64,000 bases of DNA from Chamaea fasciata (Eukaryota > Chordata > Aves > Passeriformes > Sylviidae), in contig JARCOQ010000002.1 in assembly GCA_029207755.1 (NCBI GenBank), positions 90,743,087 to 90,807,086 of the forward strand, written 5' to 3'. The translations under genes and the position numbers were made by a program. The notes under the pieces are model-generated. The model was not told the origin of the DNA, ran no database searches, and was given only the letters and a program-made list of their open reading frames with translations. Shown here in pieces: positions 1-10,474 of this stretch. How positions within the stretch are numbered: position 1 is the first letter of the stretch; every line of letters begins with the position of its first letter.

Positions 1-281
1 GAAACCTTGGTGTCTTGCAGGGCTGTTCTTCTCACATATTCTCACTCTGCTCTTCTCTGAGCACAATTACAACTGTGCAATATCTTCTTTTTCTTCTTCT
101 CAAATTTGTTATCGCAGAAATGTTACCGCCGTCTCTGATGGGCTCAGCCTCAACCAGCAGCACATCCTTCATAGAGTTGGCTGGCACTGGCTCTGCTGGA
201 CGTGAAGGAGGCTTCTGGCAGCTTCTCACAGCAGCCACCTCTATGGCCTCCCTGCTACAAAAACCTGGCCCTGCAAACACA
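1..281 (-). mobile_element. Partial endogenous retrovirus LTR, cut by the window edge
   Basis: Read on the minus strand, this begins TGTGTTTGCAGGGCC at 281 and runs out of the window at base 1. It holds about the first 280 bases (U3 side) of an LTR. Blocks shared with the better-bounded LTR at 7558-8689, in the same order, include an AGAAG..TG.(C/T)(A/G)GAAGC block, an AGAGCCA block and GGATGTGCTGCTGG, so the two belong to related subfamilies in opposite orientation. The layout matches an LTR family I know from passerine genomes. An apparent 104-codon reading frame over 15-329 lies mostly inside the LTR and is not a gene. The outer end and target duplication are outside the window, so solo LTR versus longer provirus cannot be decided. 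The inner boundary (281) is good to a few bases. Confidence 0.72.
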
Positions 282-2590
282 GGACTCCAGTATGCCCCGA
301 AATGCAAAGAGAAATACTTAGTTATCTAAACTCATTCATCCCAAACACCTTATGCGATGACCACAGCCTCTCTCCAAAGCCTCAGGTTTCAGCCTCAAGT
401 AAATACAAATGCCAGTAGATGGTATCCTTACCAGTTGTAAAGCAATTTATAGGAATCTGCATGCAAGTGTAACAGTAGGTTTGCTTTCTCCCACCGTTTG
501 TGCGGCAACAGGGAGCTGCAAAGACCTGAGATGAGAATTCAGCTGCATTCATAATGCAATCCCTGAAGAGAGTAGATTGTGGATAGAGTTTAAGCCTTAA
601 CTTCGAATTGCCTTGCTTTTGTGGATTGAAGTTGGACCCATACAACAGTATTTGAACATAGACTCTGGCACTTTGTTGATATTAGTTACCTACTGTGACA
701 CACAGCACATGGCAGTTTCAGTTTTGCACACTGTAAAATGCAGGTATTGTACACCTGAATTATAATCTTGCTGTGATAATATGCCTCTATTGATTCAACA
801 AAACAAGTTGTCTATTTCGTCTTCACTCAGACATCTCTATGAAAGGAAGTCTGACAATCAGAAAGGTAAATATTTTGGACTTCACAACTTGTGGCATGAC
901 AAAAAGGATGAAAGTGCAATAATTCTGAAATGAGACCTTGCAGACAATGCCACTCCATTTGAACCAGTGAGATGAGCTTTCTACAAAAAATGTTTATTAT
1001 TCAGCCGTGTTAAAATGTAGTGAACAATAATTTTTAAAAGTATAAAGTGAAAAATTATCTATTTAGTATCAAACAGTATGTTTTATACTGCTAAAACTCA
1101 CTGTTTGAAGTATAAATATGAAGGAACAGAAATGTAAAATGAAGCTGAACCATTTCACAAAATGGTCGGTGTCTTAATCAGTGAACAATTATGCTTCACT
1201 TTTTACGAGGTTTTTGTATTTATTGCTAAACCCAGCTAATGTACAAGTTTTGAAGACAGAATTGTATTCACAGAACACTACACTTAGTGTCTTCCACGAA
1301 AATTAAAGTTTGAAAAAAGTAGCTTTCTTATAAAATATGCCAGTCTCATTTTACACTGGCTTAATTTTAAAATTTTATTTCTGTACCTTCACAGTAACTG
1401 TGTTGGAATCCTGATGGAGCTGTACCGAATAGGGCACCCTTGACTATGCTGATTTGAAAATACCCCTGCATCCAGAGCACAAGAGATGTATTGTTAGAAC
1501 TGGCTGAACTCAGCCTGGACCAGTGTTATCTGACAAGAGATACTGCAGGGCTTTAAGAAAAGACCTGTGGACGCACAAAAGGTGATGTTTTTAGCCATCT
1601 CTTCCACCCAGAATTTTTACTACAAGGGTGCTCAGTGGTTGGAGGCTACACAGCAGCACAGGTGGAGGCTGCAGAGCATATGTAGCTATCCCCACTGCTG
1701 TGCATAAAAAGGCACTTGTACAAGCCACTTGTACTCAGATCTCTGCCTGGGGTTGCCAGATGCTGGGCCCAAATGTCAAGCAAAAGCAAGCTGGGCTAGC
1801 ATTTGATTTGTACTCCCTGCCCACCTCATGAGCCATCATTGAGTCATTGAAGCCTTAAGAAACACCTGTGGGCAGGCTGGCTCAGTTACTATCCTTTCAC
1901 TCATACTGCACCCAGTCTCTAGGGAAAACTAATTAAGGACATCTTTCAGTGGAGAGCCTTGCAGTGTTTTACTGACTTTTTCAAAAACTGGTGTTATTTA
2001 AATTGCATTAATTCACAAACAGGTGTTCCTGTAGAACACTTGAGTGGGCAGAACAGGAGAAATAGACCAATAAAGACATTTATAACAAGGCAATGAATCA
2101 GTAGCAGTCTTTCAATATCTCATAAAAATGATGTTCAGGTCCTGTGAAGACCTCTTCAGAGACAGAAAGGAGCCCAAGGCATGCTTAGGAAACTAGAGGA
2201 GATGGAGTGCTGAGACATACTTTGTCCTTGTAAATGTCTGCTGAAGTTCACAAGCTTTTCACTTCCTCATGGCTGCTGTGCACTCATGTTTGCAAGGCAG
2301 AAGGAAGAGGCTGAATCATGAACTCTTCTCCATGTCCTTCAGTGTGAATGCTAGTAGCCTACTGGCAAGGACAGGTTTTTGTTAGAGGCTTAAGGAAGAG
2401 GGCCCACCTCTGTTGTGCCATGAGAACCAGGGAAATGGCAACCTATGGCAGGACATGGGAGGCATATTATTTTTTATTGCTCTGTACATCTCCCAGACCA
2501 TTTCAAACAGAGAGGTAGCTCCAGTGGAACATGAATACTACTTATTTCCACGACTTCATATCCCCCCCCATATGTGAGTTGTTAACTGAA
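282..2590. other. Unique noncoding stretch, no gene seen
   Basis: AT-rich sequence without a recognisable exon, RNA gene or repeat family. The reading frames are short and read like chance frames (for example 67 codons at 1628-1831). Nothing further can be supported here. Confidence 0.6.
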
Positions 2591-2596
2591 ATGCTC
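2591..2596. repeat. Target-site duplication, low-coordinate copy
   Basis: ATGCTC directly abuts the LTR at 2597. Its partner GTGCTC is at 3098-3103. Five of six bases agree, which fits one substitution since insertion. Confidence 0.65.
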
Positions 2597-3097
2597 TGTT
2601 GCAGCAGCCCTCTTGTTAGAAGGTAGAAATGAGCCGAGCACCCAGACTTCTTGTTTATCACAGCATGAAAAGGGCCCTGGTTTATTCCTCTTTACAGCTC
2701 AGCCATCCTGACTCCAACTATTCACTGACACTGGCTGCAGCAAGCCCCTACTGTAGGTTTCCTCTGCAGCCTCTGACTGCTGGTTATTTCCTCCTAAACT
2801 ATGACCGCACGTGTTAGTTTGCAGACCCTGAATGCAGGCTTTTACCTAGCTAGACTATGGCTGCAGATTCCAACAATAGATTCTAGCTGCAGAGCCAGAC
2901 TGACCTCACAGCAGTAGTACTCTCACCCCAGGAGTCTTCTTCATCAGGATTCATCCCTCAACAGCTAACCCACTCCCTTTTATCTCACTTACCTTTATTG
3001 GCTATAGCTGTGACTCATCAGGGGCAAGGCTGTATTGGGTAATTAACACAGCTGTTACTTATCAGGGGCAAGGTCACCTGTATTCCCTTCTTCTACA
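2597..3097 (-). mobile_element. Solo LTR of an endogenous retrovirus (ERVK-like), 501 bp
   Basis: On the minus strand the element starts TGTAGAAGAAGGG at 3097 and ends GCTGCTGCAACA at 2597, giving the TG...CA ends of an LTR. It is flanked by a 6-bp target duplication with one mismatch, ATGCTC at 2591-2596 and GTGCTC at 3098-3103. A 6-bp duplication is typical of class II (beta-like) elements. Internal signals fall in LTR order on the minus strand: two 24-bp direct repeats in U3 (3006-3029 and 3050-3073, two mismatches, spaced 44 bp), a TATA-like GATAAAAGGG (2984-2975) and an AATAAA polyadenylation signal (2686-2681). No internal retroviral genes lie beside it, so it is a recombined solo LTR. 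I do not know the subfamily name. Confidence 0.75.
3006..3073 (-). repeat. U3 direct repeat inside the LTR (2 x 24 bp, 44-bp spacing)
   Basis: The two copies share a TCAGGGGCAAGG core and differ at two of 24 positions. Repeated U3 blocks near the LTR start often carry enhancer sites. Here that role is inferred from position only. Confidence 0.7.
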
Positions 3098-3103
3098 GTG
3101 CTC
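3098..3103. repeat. Target-site duplication, high-coordinate copy
   Basis: GTGCTC directly abuts the LTR end at 3097 and pairs with ATGCTC at 2591-2596. Confidence 0.65.
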
Positions 3104-3889
3104 ATGAAATAAAACTGGGTAAAAGATCAAATACTAGAAACGTAGGTGCTTGTACAGGGGATTGAACTGCAATTCCTGGCCTTAAGGAATTACTCAGTAG
3201 AATGGTAGGGCTGTACTTCTGTGAATGATTAATGTTCTCTGGGTCCTGCAAGTGTGCTGAAAGTGCTGTGACTTATCATGCCAATGGAATATAAAAGCAT
3301 TCAAACACAGTGATGTAGTGAGGTGTTCAGAAGAAGACCATGTTGTGGTGAGTTCAGGTGAGTAAACTGGGTTAGAGAAAAGGGAGATGACTTCTCTCTC
3401 CTTTCTTATGGTGAAGGAAATGATATTTCATGGCTGATGAGAATATCAGCCACTGAAGTCGAGTCAATTGAGAAAGGTGCCTGGGTCCACAGCAATAGAA
3501 AACTGACAGAAATCTGTTCATATATTGACAGGTCTTTCAAGGATTGGAGGAGGAAGGACAGTATGTGGCATGTAAGGATAGAAGTAATGTGATGAAAGTG
3601 GTAAATGTGGTAGATGTCAGTGAGAAAGAATAAAGGAAGCAAGTCTGAAATGAAATAACTAGAAGACAAAATTATCAATGTTGTACAAATGATGTCTACT
3701 TTTCTAGTCAAGGTTTTTTTCCTGAAATAAGGAGCACAGATTTTTATATCAGTGACTTTTTAGAATCTTTTACTGTTTGTGAACCATAGTAACTACAAGG
3801 CAGGTAAGTGGTCTATAAAAGTTGTTTTAAGATATATACGCTATTTATGTTGAAGAGAGAGTTGCGATTATCTTTTGCCTTCCTTAATG
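3104..3889. other. Unique noncoding stretch, no gene seen
   Basis: No repeat family or exon is recognised. A splice-donor-like CAGGTAAGT occurs at about 3801-3809, but no convincing acceptor or conserved reading frame precedes it. A 101-codon minus-strand frame at 3406-3711 resembles no known protein. Confidence 0.55.
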
Positions 3890-4570
3890 TCATGGTCTTT
3901 ACATTTTTGAAAATTGTTGATCAATTCCCTCACTCTTCTGGCTGTTCCATTTCCTCCAACCACTCTTTTGGTATGTCCTGATCAGGGTATATGCTTCACA
4001 TAGACTCTTTCCAACCTGAGTGAAAGTCAGCCTCTGTATCAACTCAATAATTTAGCTGAGGCTTTATCAGACTCAAGTAAAGCAGAAGGATTACTTTGTA
4101 TGTCTTACAGATGACCCTCCTGTTTACACATTCCAACATGCTGGGATTTTTGTTGCTGCCACATGATGTCTTTGGCTGACATTCAGCTTGTGACAATTCT
4201 AGATCCTGCAAAACTCTTAAGTAGTCAAAAATTTGCCACTCTGTATTTAAGCAGCTGAAATGCAGAAACGAATGTGGAACTTTTCATCTGCTTTTTTCAG
4301 ACTATTCCAGTTTCCCAAAGTTTATTCAGAGTCTGATTCCTGTCCTCCAAATCACTTCCATCTCCTATGGATTAGAGTCAGATGCAAATATACAATCTCT
4401 ATTCCACCATCCAAGTTAATAATAAAAATATTGAATAGAGCCAGACACAGGACAGACTCCTGGGAAATCCCTCACAATGCATCCTTTTAATTTGATGGTT
4501 GATCACCGTTAACTAATTTCCTAGCACAGCTTTCTGGCCAGTTTTGCCTCCACCCTATGACTGCTCTTTT
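3890..4570 (-). mobile_element. Ancient, heavily decayed CR1 LINE fragment (ORF2 region)
   Basis: Antisense to the + strand, this shows the order of segments seen in old amniote CR1 copies. Recognisable + strand blocks include TTCAGCTTGTGACAATTCTAG (4185 region), a TCCTGTCCTCCAAATCACTT block (4338 region), AATAAAAATATTGAATAGAG (4422 region), GACAGACTCCTGGGAAATCC and a CTTTCTGGCCAGTTTTGCC block (4530 region). In intact relatives these encode the later part of the reverse transcriptase and the sequence after it. Divergence is high, with many indels, so no reading frame survives and the edges are uncertain by tens of bases. It is much older than the CR1 copies at 7131, 10475 and 58693. Confidence 0.65.
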
Positions 4571-7130
4571 GTCATTGACTGGAGGTTACTCCTGTGAGCA
4601 CCTGGTCTTTTGTCAAAAATGCTTTTTTCCCCCCTCTGCCATACTTGCACGCTGGTTACCCCAGGAAAGAGTAGCAAGAACAGTGTCTGAGCAGCTTCTC
4701 TGGGCCCTCAGACAGCAAATTAGTACAGTTGGGGTGCCTGTGGGCAATTTGTCTTTTCATTTTGCCCGTTAATTTTTATTTGGCATTCCAAAGAAATTTC
4801 CTCAGTGTTTAGGCTGTTTTTTCATATACTGTTGCTGTCCTTCTCAAAGGAAAGAAATCTGTCTGTCTAAGACTGAGCTAGTGATAAGCACGAGGATCTT
4901 TTTTCTTTTCTTAGTCCTTGATGATTTTTTCCTTAATATTGATATTTTATTAACAGCTTTATTATCCAAAAAAGGATGTAAAGAAAGGCTATGTGAACTC
5001 AGATAACTCAAATAGATTTTGGTTTTGAAGCCTCAAATACATGTTTTTAACTCTGATGGCTCAGGTAAAAAATTAATTCTGTGGAAAAATAGAAGAAAAC
5101 TTTTTGCTTGGGAAAAAAAATTAACCATGTGTCATAGTATATTTTTTGCTCTTCATCTCTTTTTTCAACAAACTTGCCAATAATTTCTCTGGATGTATTA
5201 AAGTTCTGAATTGAGCCCTACCCTGCAAGAAATTAATACACCCCATAAGTTAAGGACAGCACTTCTCAGAGAGGACTGACAAAAAAATCATCAAAAGTGT
5301 GGATATGGTTCAGGGGTAGTGGACATTACCACAGGTCAGAATGTTGCTGTAAATATTCAGAGCAACTGGAAACAAAACCTTTTAGATACTCAAAGATGTA
5401 CTCCCCTGAAGGTTGGATCAAGGCATTTTAACTCATCTTTCACAAGAGTAGAAGACGTGAGGTGAAGAGAGATATTCTGAGATATAGTTTAGGAGTCACT
5501 CACAACTTATAGAGCAGCCTTTATGAACACAGCCTGCTCCATGTCCCACCTTCAGAAAATAAGTGTTTGTGAAATGACTTTTTATTTAGGAGGAGGACCT
5601 CAGATCTTGCAATTACAACATTTAGATGTCAAAATCCCGGATGGATAAGTGTGAAGAACATTTTGAAAAAGGAATCTTTCAGATACTGAAGTTTAAATTG
5701 CATATTGAATGAATAATCCACTCTAGAAATGTGGAAAATATTTAGTGAACAGCTGGAGTGACTGTAGTCAATTCATCGCTCTTTTAACATGGGATAGAGG
5801 TCAGCAAATGCTAACTATGTTTAAGTGGGGATATGAAAATGAGTATAATCAAGAATTTTTTAAAATATAAACCATCTGATTAAAGCAAGAGAATTAGGGG
5901 ATAATTTTCCAATATCAGAAGCTAAGAGATAATTAGGAGAGCAAAAATACGAATTTTGAACCACTGAGAACATTTCAGCTATCAGCAGAACACACAATGA
6001 GGCTAACACAAGCCTTAGCTCCAGTTTTAGCAGAGTAGGGGACTGACATATCCATTTTCACCCCAGGCAGTACAGTCCTTCTCTGCAGCCAGGGAAGCAG
6101 CTGCCATGTTCACACTGCTGAAGAAGTGACATTCTGCAAACATCCTTCTGCATTTTGCTGCAAAAAGGAACAGTCAGCACTGGGACTTTAAGGAGTGATC
6201 CTTCATCTGGGCTGTAAACACCAGCAGGATATGCCTGCCTGGCTGAAACTGATTCCTCTCTGATATTTTTACTGTATTTTATTATGGGCTTTCCTGTTCT
6301 GTCTCCACAGTAATTTGGCCCTAAGTGAGTAATAGAGAGGTTTGCACAAAATAGCAGAGTTGTAGATCATCACCAACAAAAATAATAAAAGCACTTCTAT
6401 CATCTTTAATTTCCAATCAATGAACAAATGAGGTTATTGGCTGAATAAGGGGTAGAGGATTGTCAGGCTTTTTAATTCAACCATTCTTCTGGTCTGACTC
6501 AGCTGTCAGAACTGACTTGAAGGGAATGGTAGAGACAACACACAATCTGAGTTGTTAGAGGGCAAGGAAATCTATAGAATGAAAGCAATGATTATGAGTT
6601 CCCAAGAACACTGATATGCTAAATCTGGGAGTGAGAAAGATATCTTGGATAAGACTTTAAAATAAATTCAAGATTTTGGTAGCAAAATTAGCTTTTCAGG
6701 CCCACTAGAAAAGCTTGCATTCGAAATGTTGGCTGCTTGGATACACCTCACCTACAGGAATTGTCTTGTGTGAATTCTGGTTGCTAAGGATGCTATTGCA
6801 AACAGAATTTCAGTTGGAGCCTGGAACAGGCTGCCTGCTATTTCTGGTCGAGTGTGGAGTAGCCTGTTCTTGTTTGTTTATTATTGTGTTCATAGCAAGG
6901 TATCAGTTCCTGGAACTGGCAAAATAATCTGTTGTGGATCGAGTGTATTCCATTTCAGGTGGGGGGATTTGGGATAGTTCATTTATTTACTAGATTGATC
7001 TAAAAAACAAGAGCAGAGAGAGTTACCCAGGCTCAGGATTTTTTAGATTTAGTTCGCAGAAGCTCAAAAAGGCATATTCAGACATAGCAGATTATTACTG
7101 ATAGTCAAATTGGGGCAACACAAAACTCAG
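4571..7130. other. Unique noncoding stretch, no gene seen
   Basis: AT-rich DNA with no exon, RNA gene or repeat that I can name. The longest frame (70 codons, 6715-6927) has no recognisable domain. Confidence 0.55.
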
Positions 7131-7557
7131 CAACAGTGTGCCCAGCAGGATGAAGGCAGCAAACGTCCTCCTGGCAGCACCTGGGACTGCTGAGGCCACA
7201 CCTCAAATTCTGTGTTCAGTTTTGGGCCCCCCACTGGAAGAAGGACATCAAGGTACTGGAATTGAGGTGTCCAGAGAAGGGCAGTGGAGATGGTGGAGGG
7301 TCTGGAGAACAAATTCTACAGCTGAGGGAGTTTGGGTTGTTTAGCCTGGAGAAAATGAGTCTCAGGGAAGGCCTTATTGCTCTTTACAACTACCTGGAAG
7401 GAAGCAGTAGTGAGCTGGGTGTTGGTCTCTTCTCCCGAGAAACAAGCAATAGGACAAGAGGAAATGGCCTCAAGTTGTTCCAGTGGAGGTATGGACTGGA
7501 TATTAGGAAAATCATCTTCGTGAAAGGTTGATCAAGCATTGAAACAGGCTGCCCAGG
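7131..7557 (+). mobile_element. CR1 LINE 3' fragment, left part (split by LTR)
   Basis: This is the end of CR1 ORF2 and the start of its 3' region in sense orientation. Diagnostic blocks include TCTGTGTTCAGTTTTGGGCC (7208 region), TTTAGCCTGGAGAAAATGAG (7339 region) and AGGACAAGAGGAAATGGCCT (7451 region). A frame at 7262-7531 still encodes the CR1 C-terminal sequence around [17 protein letters not shown]. The fragment stops abruptly at GCTGCCCAGG, where a solo LTR is inserted, and resumes at 8691. It is 5'-truncated, as most genomic CR1 copies are, so it cannot encode a working protein. Confidence 0.85.
7553..7557. repeat. Target-site duplication of the inserted LTR, left copy
   Basis: CCAGG precedes the LTR and GCAGG (8690-8694) follows it. 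The intact CR1 order (CTGCCCAGGGAAGTGGTGG) shows that this is where the host CR1 was split. One mismatch is consistent with age. Confidence 0.6.
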
Positions 7558-7935
7558 TGTATTGGTTTTGCCGAGCCTGTTTTTTTTTTTTTGGGGGGGG
7601 GGGGAGCACAGAGACGACTTCCATGAGAAGGTGCTGGAAGCTTCCACCGTGTCCAGAAGAGCCAATGACTGATGGCTCTGAAGATGGATGTGCTGCTGGC
7701 CAAGGCTGGGCCAATGACAGGCTGGTAACGCCTCCATGATGACATAGTTAAGAAGAAAATCAAAACAAAGTCACACAGTCTTGCTTCCAGTCAGAGGAGA
7801 GGAGCAGAGGAGGTGAGAACATGTAAGGGAAACAACATGGAGAGACCAACATCAGTGGAGAATGAGGGCAGGAGGTGCTCCAGGTGCCAGTGCTGAGATA
7901 CCTCTGCAGGCCATGGTGAGACAGCTGTGCCCCTG

Positions 7936-8066
7936 CAGCCCGTGGGGATCCACGGGGGATGCAGAGATCCACCCACAGCCCGTGGGCATCCATGGGGGAT
8001 GCAGAGATTCACCCACAGCCCGTGGGCATCCATGGGGGATGCAGAGATCCACCTGCAGCCAGTGGG
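7936..8066 (+). repeat. 40-bp tandem repeat (about 3.3 copies) inside the LTR
   Basis: CAGCC recurs at 7936, 7976, 8016 and 8056, exactly 40 bp apart, each followed by CGTGG or AGTGG. The copies are nearly identical (GGGGATGCAGAGATCCACC core). Because 40 is not a multiple of three, each copy shifts frame, which creates the overlapping spurious reading frames in this region. Copy number at such arrays often varies between individuals. Confidence 0.9.
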
Positions 8067-8518
8067 GGAGGTGACCATGCTGGAGTGGGTGGATGCCTGG
8101 GGGAGGCTGTGATCCTGTGGGGAACCCAGTGGAGAGAGGGGCCCTGCTGCCAGGCTGGAGCAGCCTGTCCTTGGAGGACTGCACCCCATGCTGCACTCCA
8201 TGCTGCGGCAGATTTGGGAGGGCTGTGCGCCTGTGGGAGGGACTCACATTGCAGCAGGTGTGGTTAGGCTGCTGCTTGTGAGAGTGGAGCCACACCAGAG
8301 AAGTTCACAGAGAGCTGTCTCCTGTGGGAGGGGCCCCACATTCTCATAGAAGGACTCCTCTCCCGGAGCAGGGGAAGAAAATCTGGTGGTGATGAACTGA
8401 CCAAAACCCCCATGCCCTGTCTCCCTGTGGCATCAGTGGGAAGGAGGGAGAGGCTGGGGGGAAAAGGTGCTTTAAGGGCTTATTTTATTTCTTATTATCC
8501 TCCTCTGATTCTGTTAGT

Positions 8519-8524
8519 AATAAA
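8519..8524 (+). promoter_or_regulatory. LTR polyadenylation signal AATAAA
   Basis: The hexamer sits about 165 bp before the LTR end, as expected for the R region. Its present function is unknown. Confidence 0.6.
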
Positions 8525-8689
8525 TTCACTTTGCAGCTTTAAGTTGAGCCTGTTTTGCCCTTGGGGTGTTTTCTCGCAGTCTTTATCTCAAATCATGAAC
8601 CCTTTGTTATTTCGTTTTTCTCTCCTCTACAGTTGTGGCAGGGCAGGGTGAGTGAGCAATTCTCATGGGTGCCTGGTCAAACCACAACA

Positions 8690-8694
8690 GCAGG
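8690..8694. repeat. Target-site duplication of the inserted LTR, right copy
   Basis: GCAGG follows the terminal CA of the LTR and partners CCAGG at 7553-7557 (four of five bases). Confidence 0.6.
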
Positions 8695-8847
8695 GAAGTG
8701 GTGGAATTACCATCACTGGAGGTGTTCAAAAGATGTGTAAATGTGGAATTTGGGGACAGGGTTTAATTGTGGACTTGGCACTTCTGGGTTAACAGTTGGA
8801 CTTGACCTTAGATGTCTTTCCTAACCTAAACAGTTCTATGAATCTGA
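8691..8847 (+). mobile_element. CR1 LINE 3' end, right part of the split copy
   Basis: Resumes the CR1 begun at 7131 with AGGGAAGTGGTGGAATTACC and the CACTGGAGGTGTTCAAAAG block. It continues through GTTGGACTTGACCTTAGATG to the 3' tail AGTTCTATGAATCTGA, a decayed form of the CR1 terminal repeat. Strand and order agree with the left part. Confidence 0.85.
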
Positions 8848-10474
8848 GGTCACTGGTGGGAGAAAAATCCCAGTAAACACTCTGAAAGCAGTATCATTAA
8901 GTGGTATGATGTCCTAGTTACACAGCCATCAAAACCCAGTCAGTTTTAACCTAACTGCAATATGAACCTAATCTTTGTGGGGATTTGCTGTGCAGGAATA
9001 ATATCAATCCTTTTTTCCAGAAGATGTAAGAACAGGTGATGCCTAAACTACTGTTGTTCACAGAGGAATAAAGATGTCTGTGAGCTCCAGGCTCCCATAG
9101 AGGCTTTGAAATTTTTCCCACAACATCACTGTCACTAAAGAAGAGCAGGCTTGTTCTGTCAGCAGCTGTTAAAAAGTCCCATTAAAGCAGTTCCCAGTAT
9201 CTGGTCTGCTTCTGTTGCCCTAATGTCCTAAAGTCAGGTTTATCTCCAAAAAAATAGTCTTCTTGCCCATGGTTTGGCAACAGGTCTTAAAAAATATCTT
9301 TATTTAAAGTTGTTTAGGAGAATATATTCAAACAGATGGTTACTCACACAGTGGCAATTCTCTCCATTTCCAAAGGCCCCTCTGGACGGAAGGAAGAGGG
9401 AAAGAGGGAATCTGGCCAGCTGTCAGAAGCTGTGAGCTCCTGGCTGCTCGTGCATCTTTTCGCACTGCTTTGCCTACCACCTGCCCCCAGATTATGCTCT
9501 GTGAGTGACTGAGAGTAAGGCACACATAGGTTATCATTGCTTTTGAACATGAGATTCACACCAAATTTTAAAAGTCTTAGCCTGTATTTTTCGCTCCTAC
9601 CTCTTTCCCCCATCCTCTTCTAGTTATGCTGTTGAAAGTCATTCTTAAAGGAAGTTTGTTACAGGTGACAGCCCAATCAGTGACTAACCACTGTAACTCC
9701 GGAGATATGGAATTACTATTATTTTTTAAAAATCCAGATAAGCTTTTCTTTTCCTATATGTGAACAGATAACCCTTGTTATTAATTTGAAATGTATGTAA
9801 TTCAGCTTAACTGGGGGGAAGGGAAATCAGAAGGAAAAGGATGCATCCTGTTAGAAAATGGAAAATACTGTATTTATCATCTTAAAAAGAACAAAAAGAT
9901 CTGCAAGTTATGTGGGTTTCTGTGACAGTAATTATCCTTCTATTCAAGAATGAGTAATTACATTATTCTGCATGCTAACTTCCCCCCTCCCCAGTTATGT
10001 GGCATGTGCAGGCAGGTGCACACACACATGCAATGTGCTTGTACCCTGAAGAATAAAACCAGGGTGCATTAGAAAAGGTAGTTCTGTTGTGTTCCTGAAT
10101 AATGGTGATTATGGTAGTTCTTTGTTAATGGTAAACACCACTGGGTGAGAGGAAGGCAAGCTGAATTTCCTTATTTCTTTTAAGGAAGGTGGGTACTGCT
10201 CTGCCTTGGCACTAGCCTGTGCAAGGGTTCACTCCCTTCTGTCCACAGTGAGGTAAAATATTAAGCATTGATTAAGCTAGAAGACAGTTTGTGGAATGTG
10301 TGTTTAAAGAGGGAGCTTTTGGTGCTCACTGCAGGATGAATATCTGCTACAAATATTTTTTCTGTGTTTGTTCTAATTAAAATGTGAACAGATAACACTT
10401 GAATTCATAGATATATCTCAAGTATTTTTCTGGGAATTTTTTTTTTCAAATTATTCTTCCTGAGTTACTGAATG
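8848..10474. other. Unique noncoding stretch, no gene seen
   Basis: No exon or RNA gene is recognised. A short CA/TG tract lies at 10012-10032. Minus-strand frames at 9340-9613 have no recognisable domain. Confidence 0.55.

Larger units (their letters stand above)
7558..8689 (+). mobile_element. Solo LTR of an endogenous retrovirus, 1132 bp, nested in CR1
   Basis: The element begins TGTATTGGTTTTGCC and ends GGTCAAACCACAACA, giving TG...CA ends, and interrupts a CR1 copy whose two halves join precisely across it. It carries a T13/G12 tract (7580-7604), a 40-bp tandem repeat (about 7936-8066), an AATAAA polyadenylation signal (8519-8524) followed by a GTTGAGCCTGTTTTGCCC block (8546 region), and a distal pyrimidine tract near 8610-8636. 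This arrangement matches an LTR family I know from songbird genomes, possibly ERVL-class given the 5-bp duplication; the class is inferred. No gag, pol or env sequence is present, so recombination between the two LTRs has removed the interior. Several overlapping frames of 60-147 codons inside it come from GC-rich, stop-poor sequence and the repeat, and are not genes. Confidence 0.85.

Noticed and set aside
7790..8300. Several overlapping frames of 60-147 codons on both strands that look like a small gene
   Set aside because: They lie inside the solo LTR, arise from GC-rich stop-poor DNA and a 40-bp repeat that changes frame with every copy, and occur on both strands at once.
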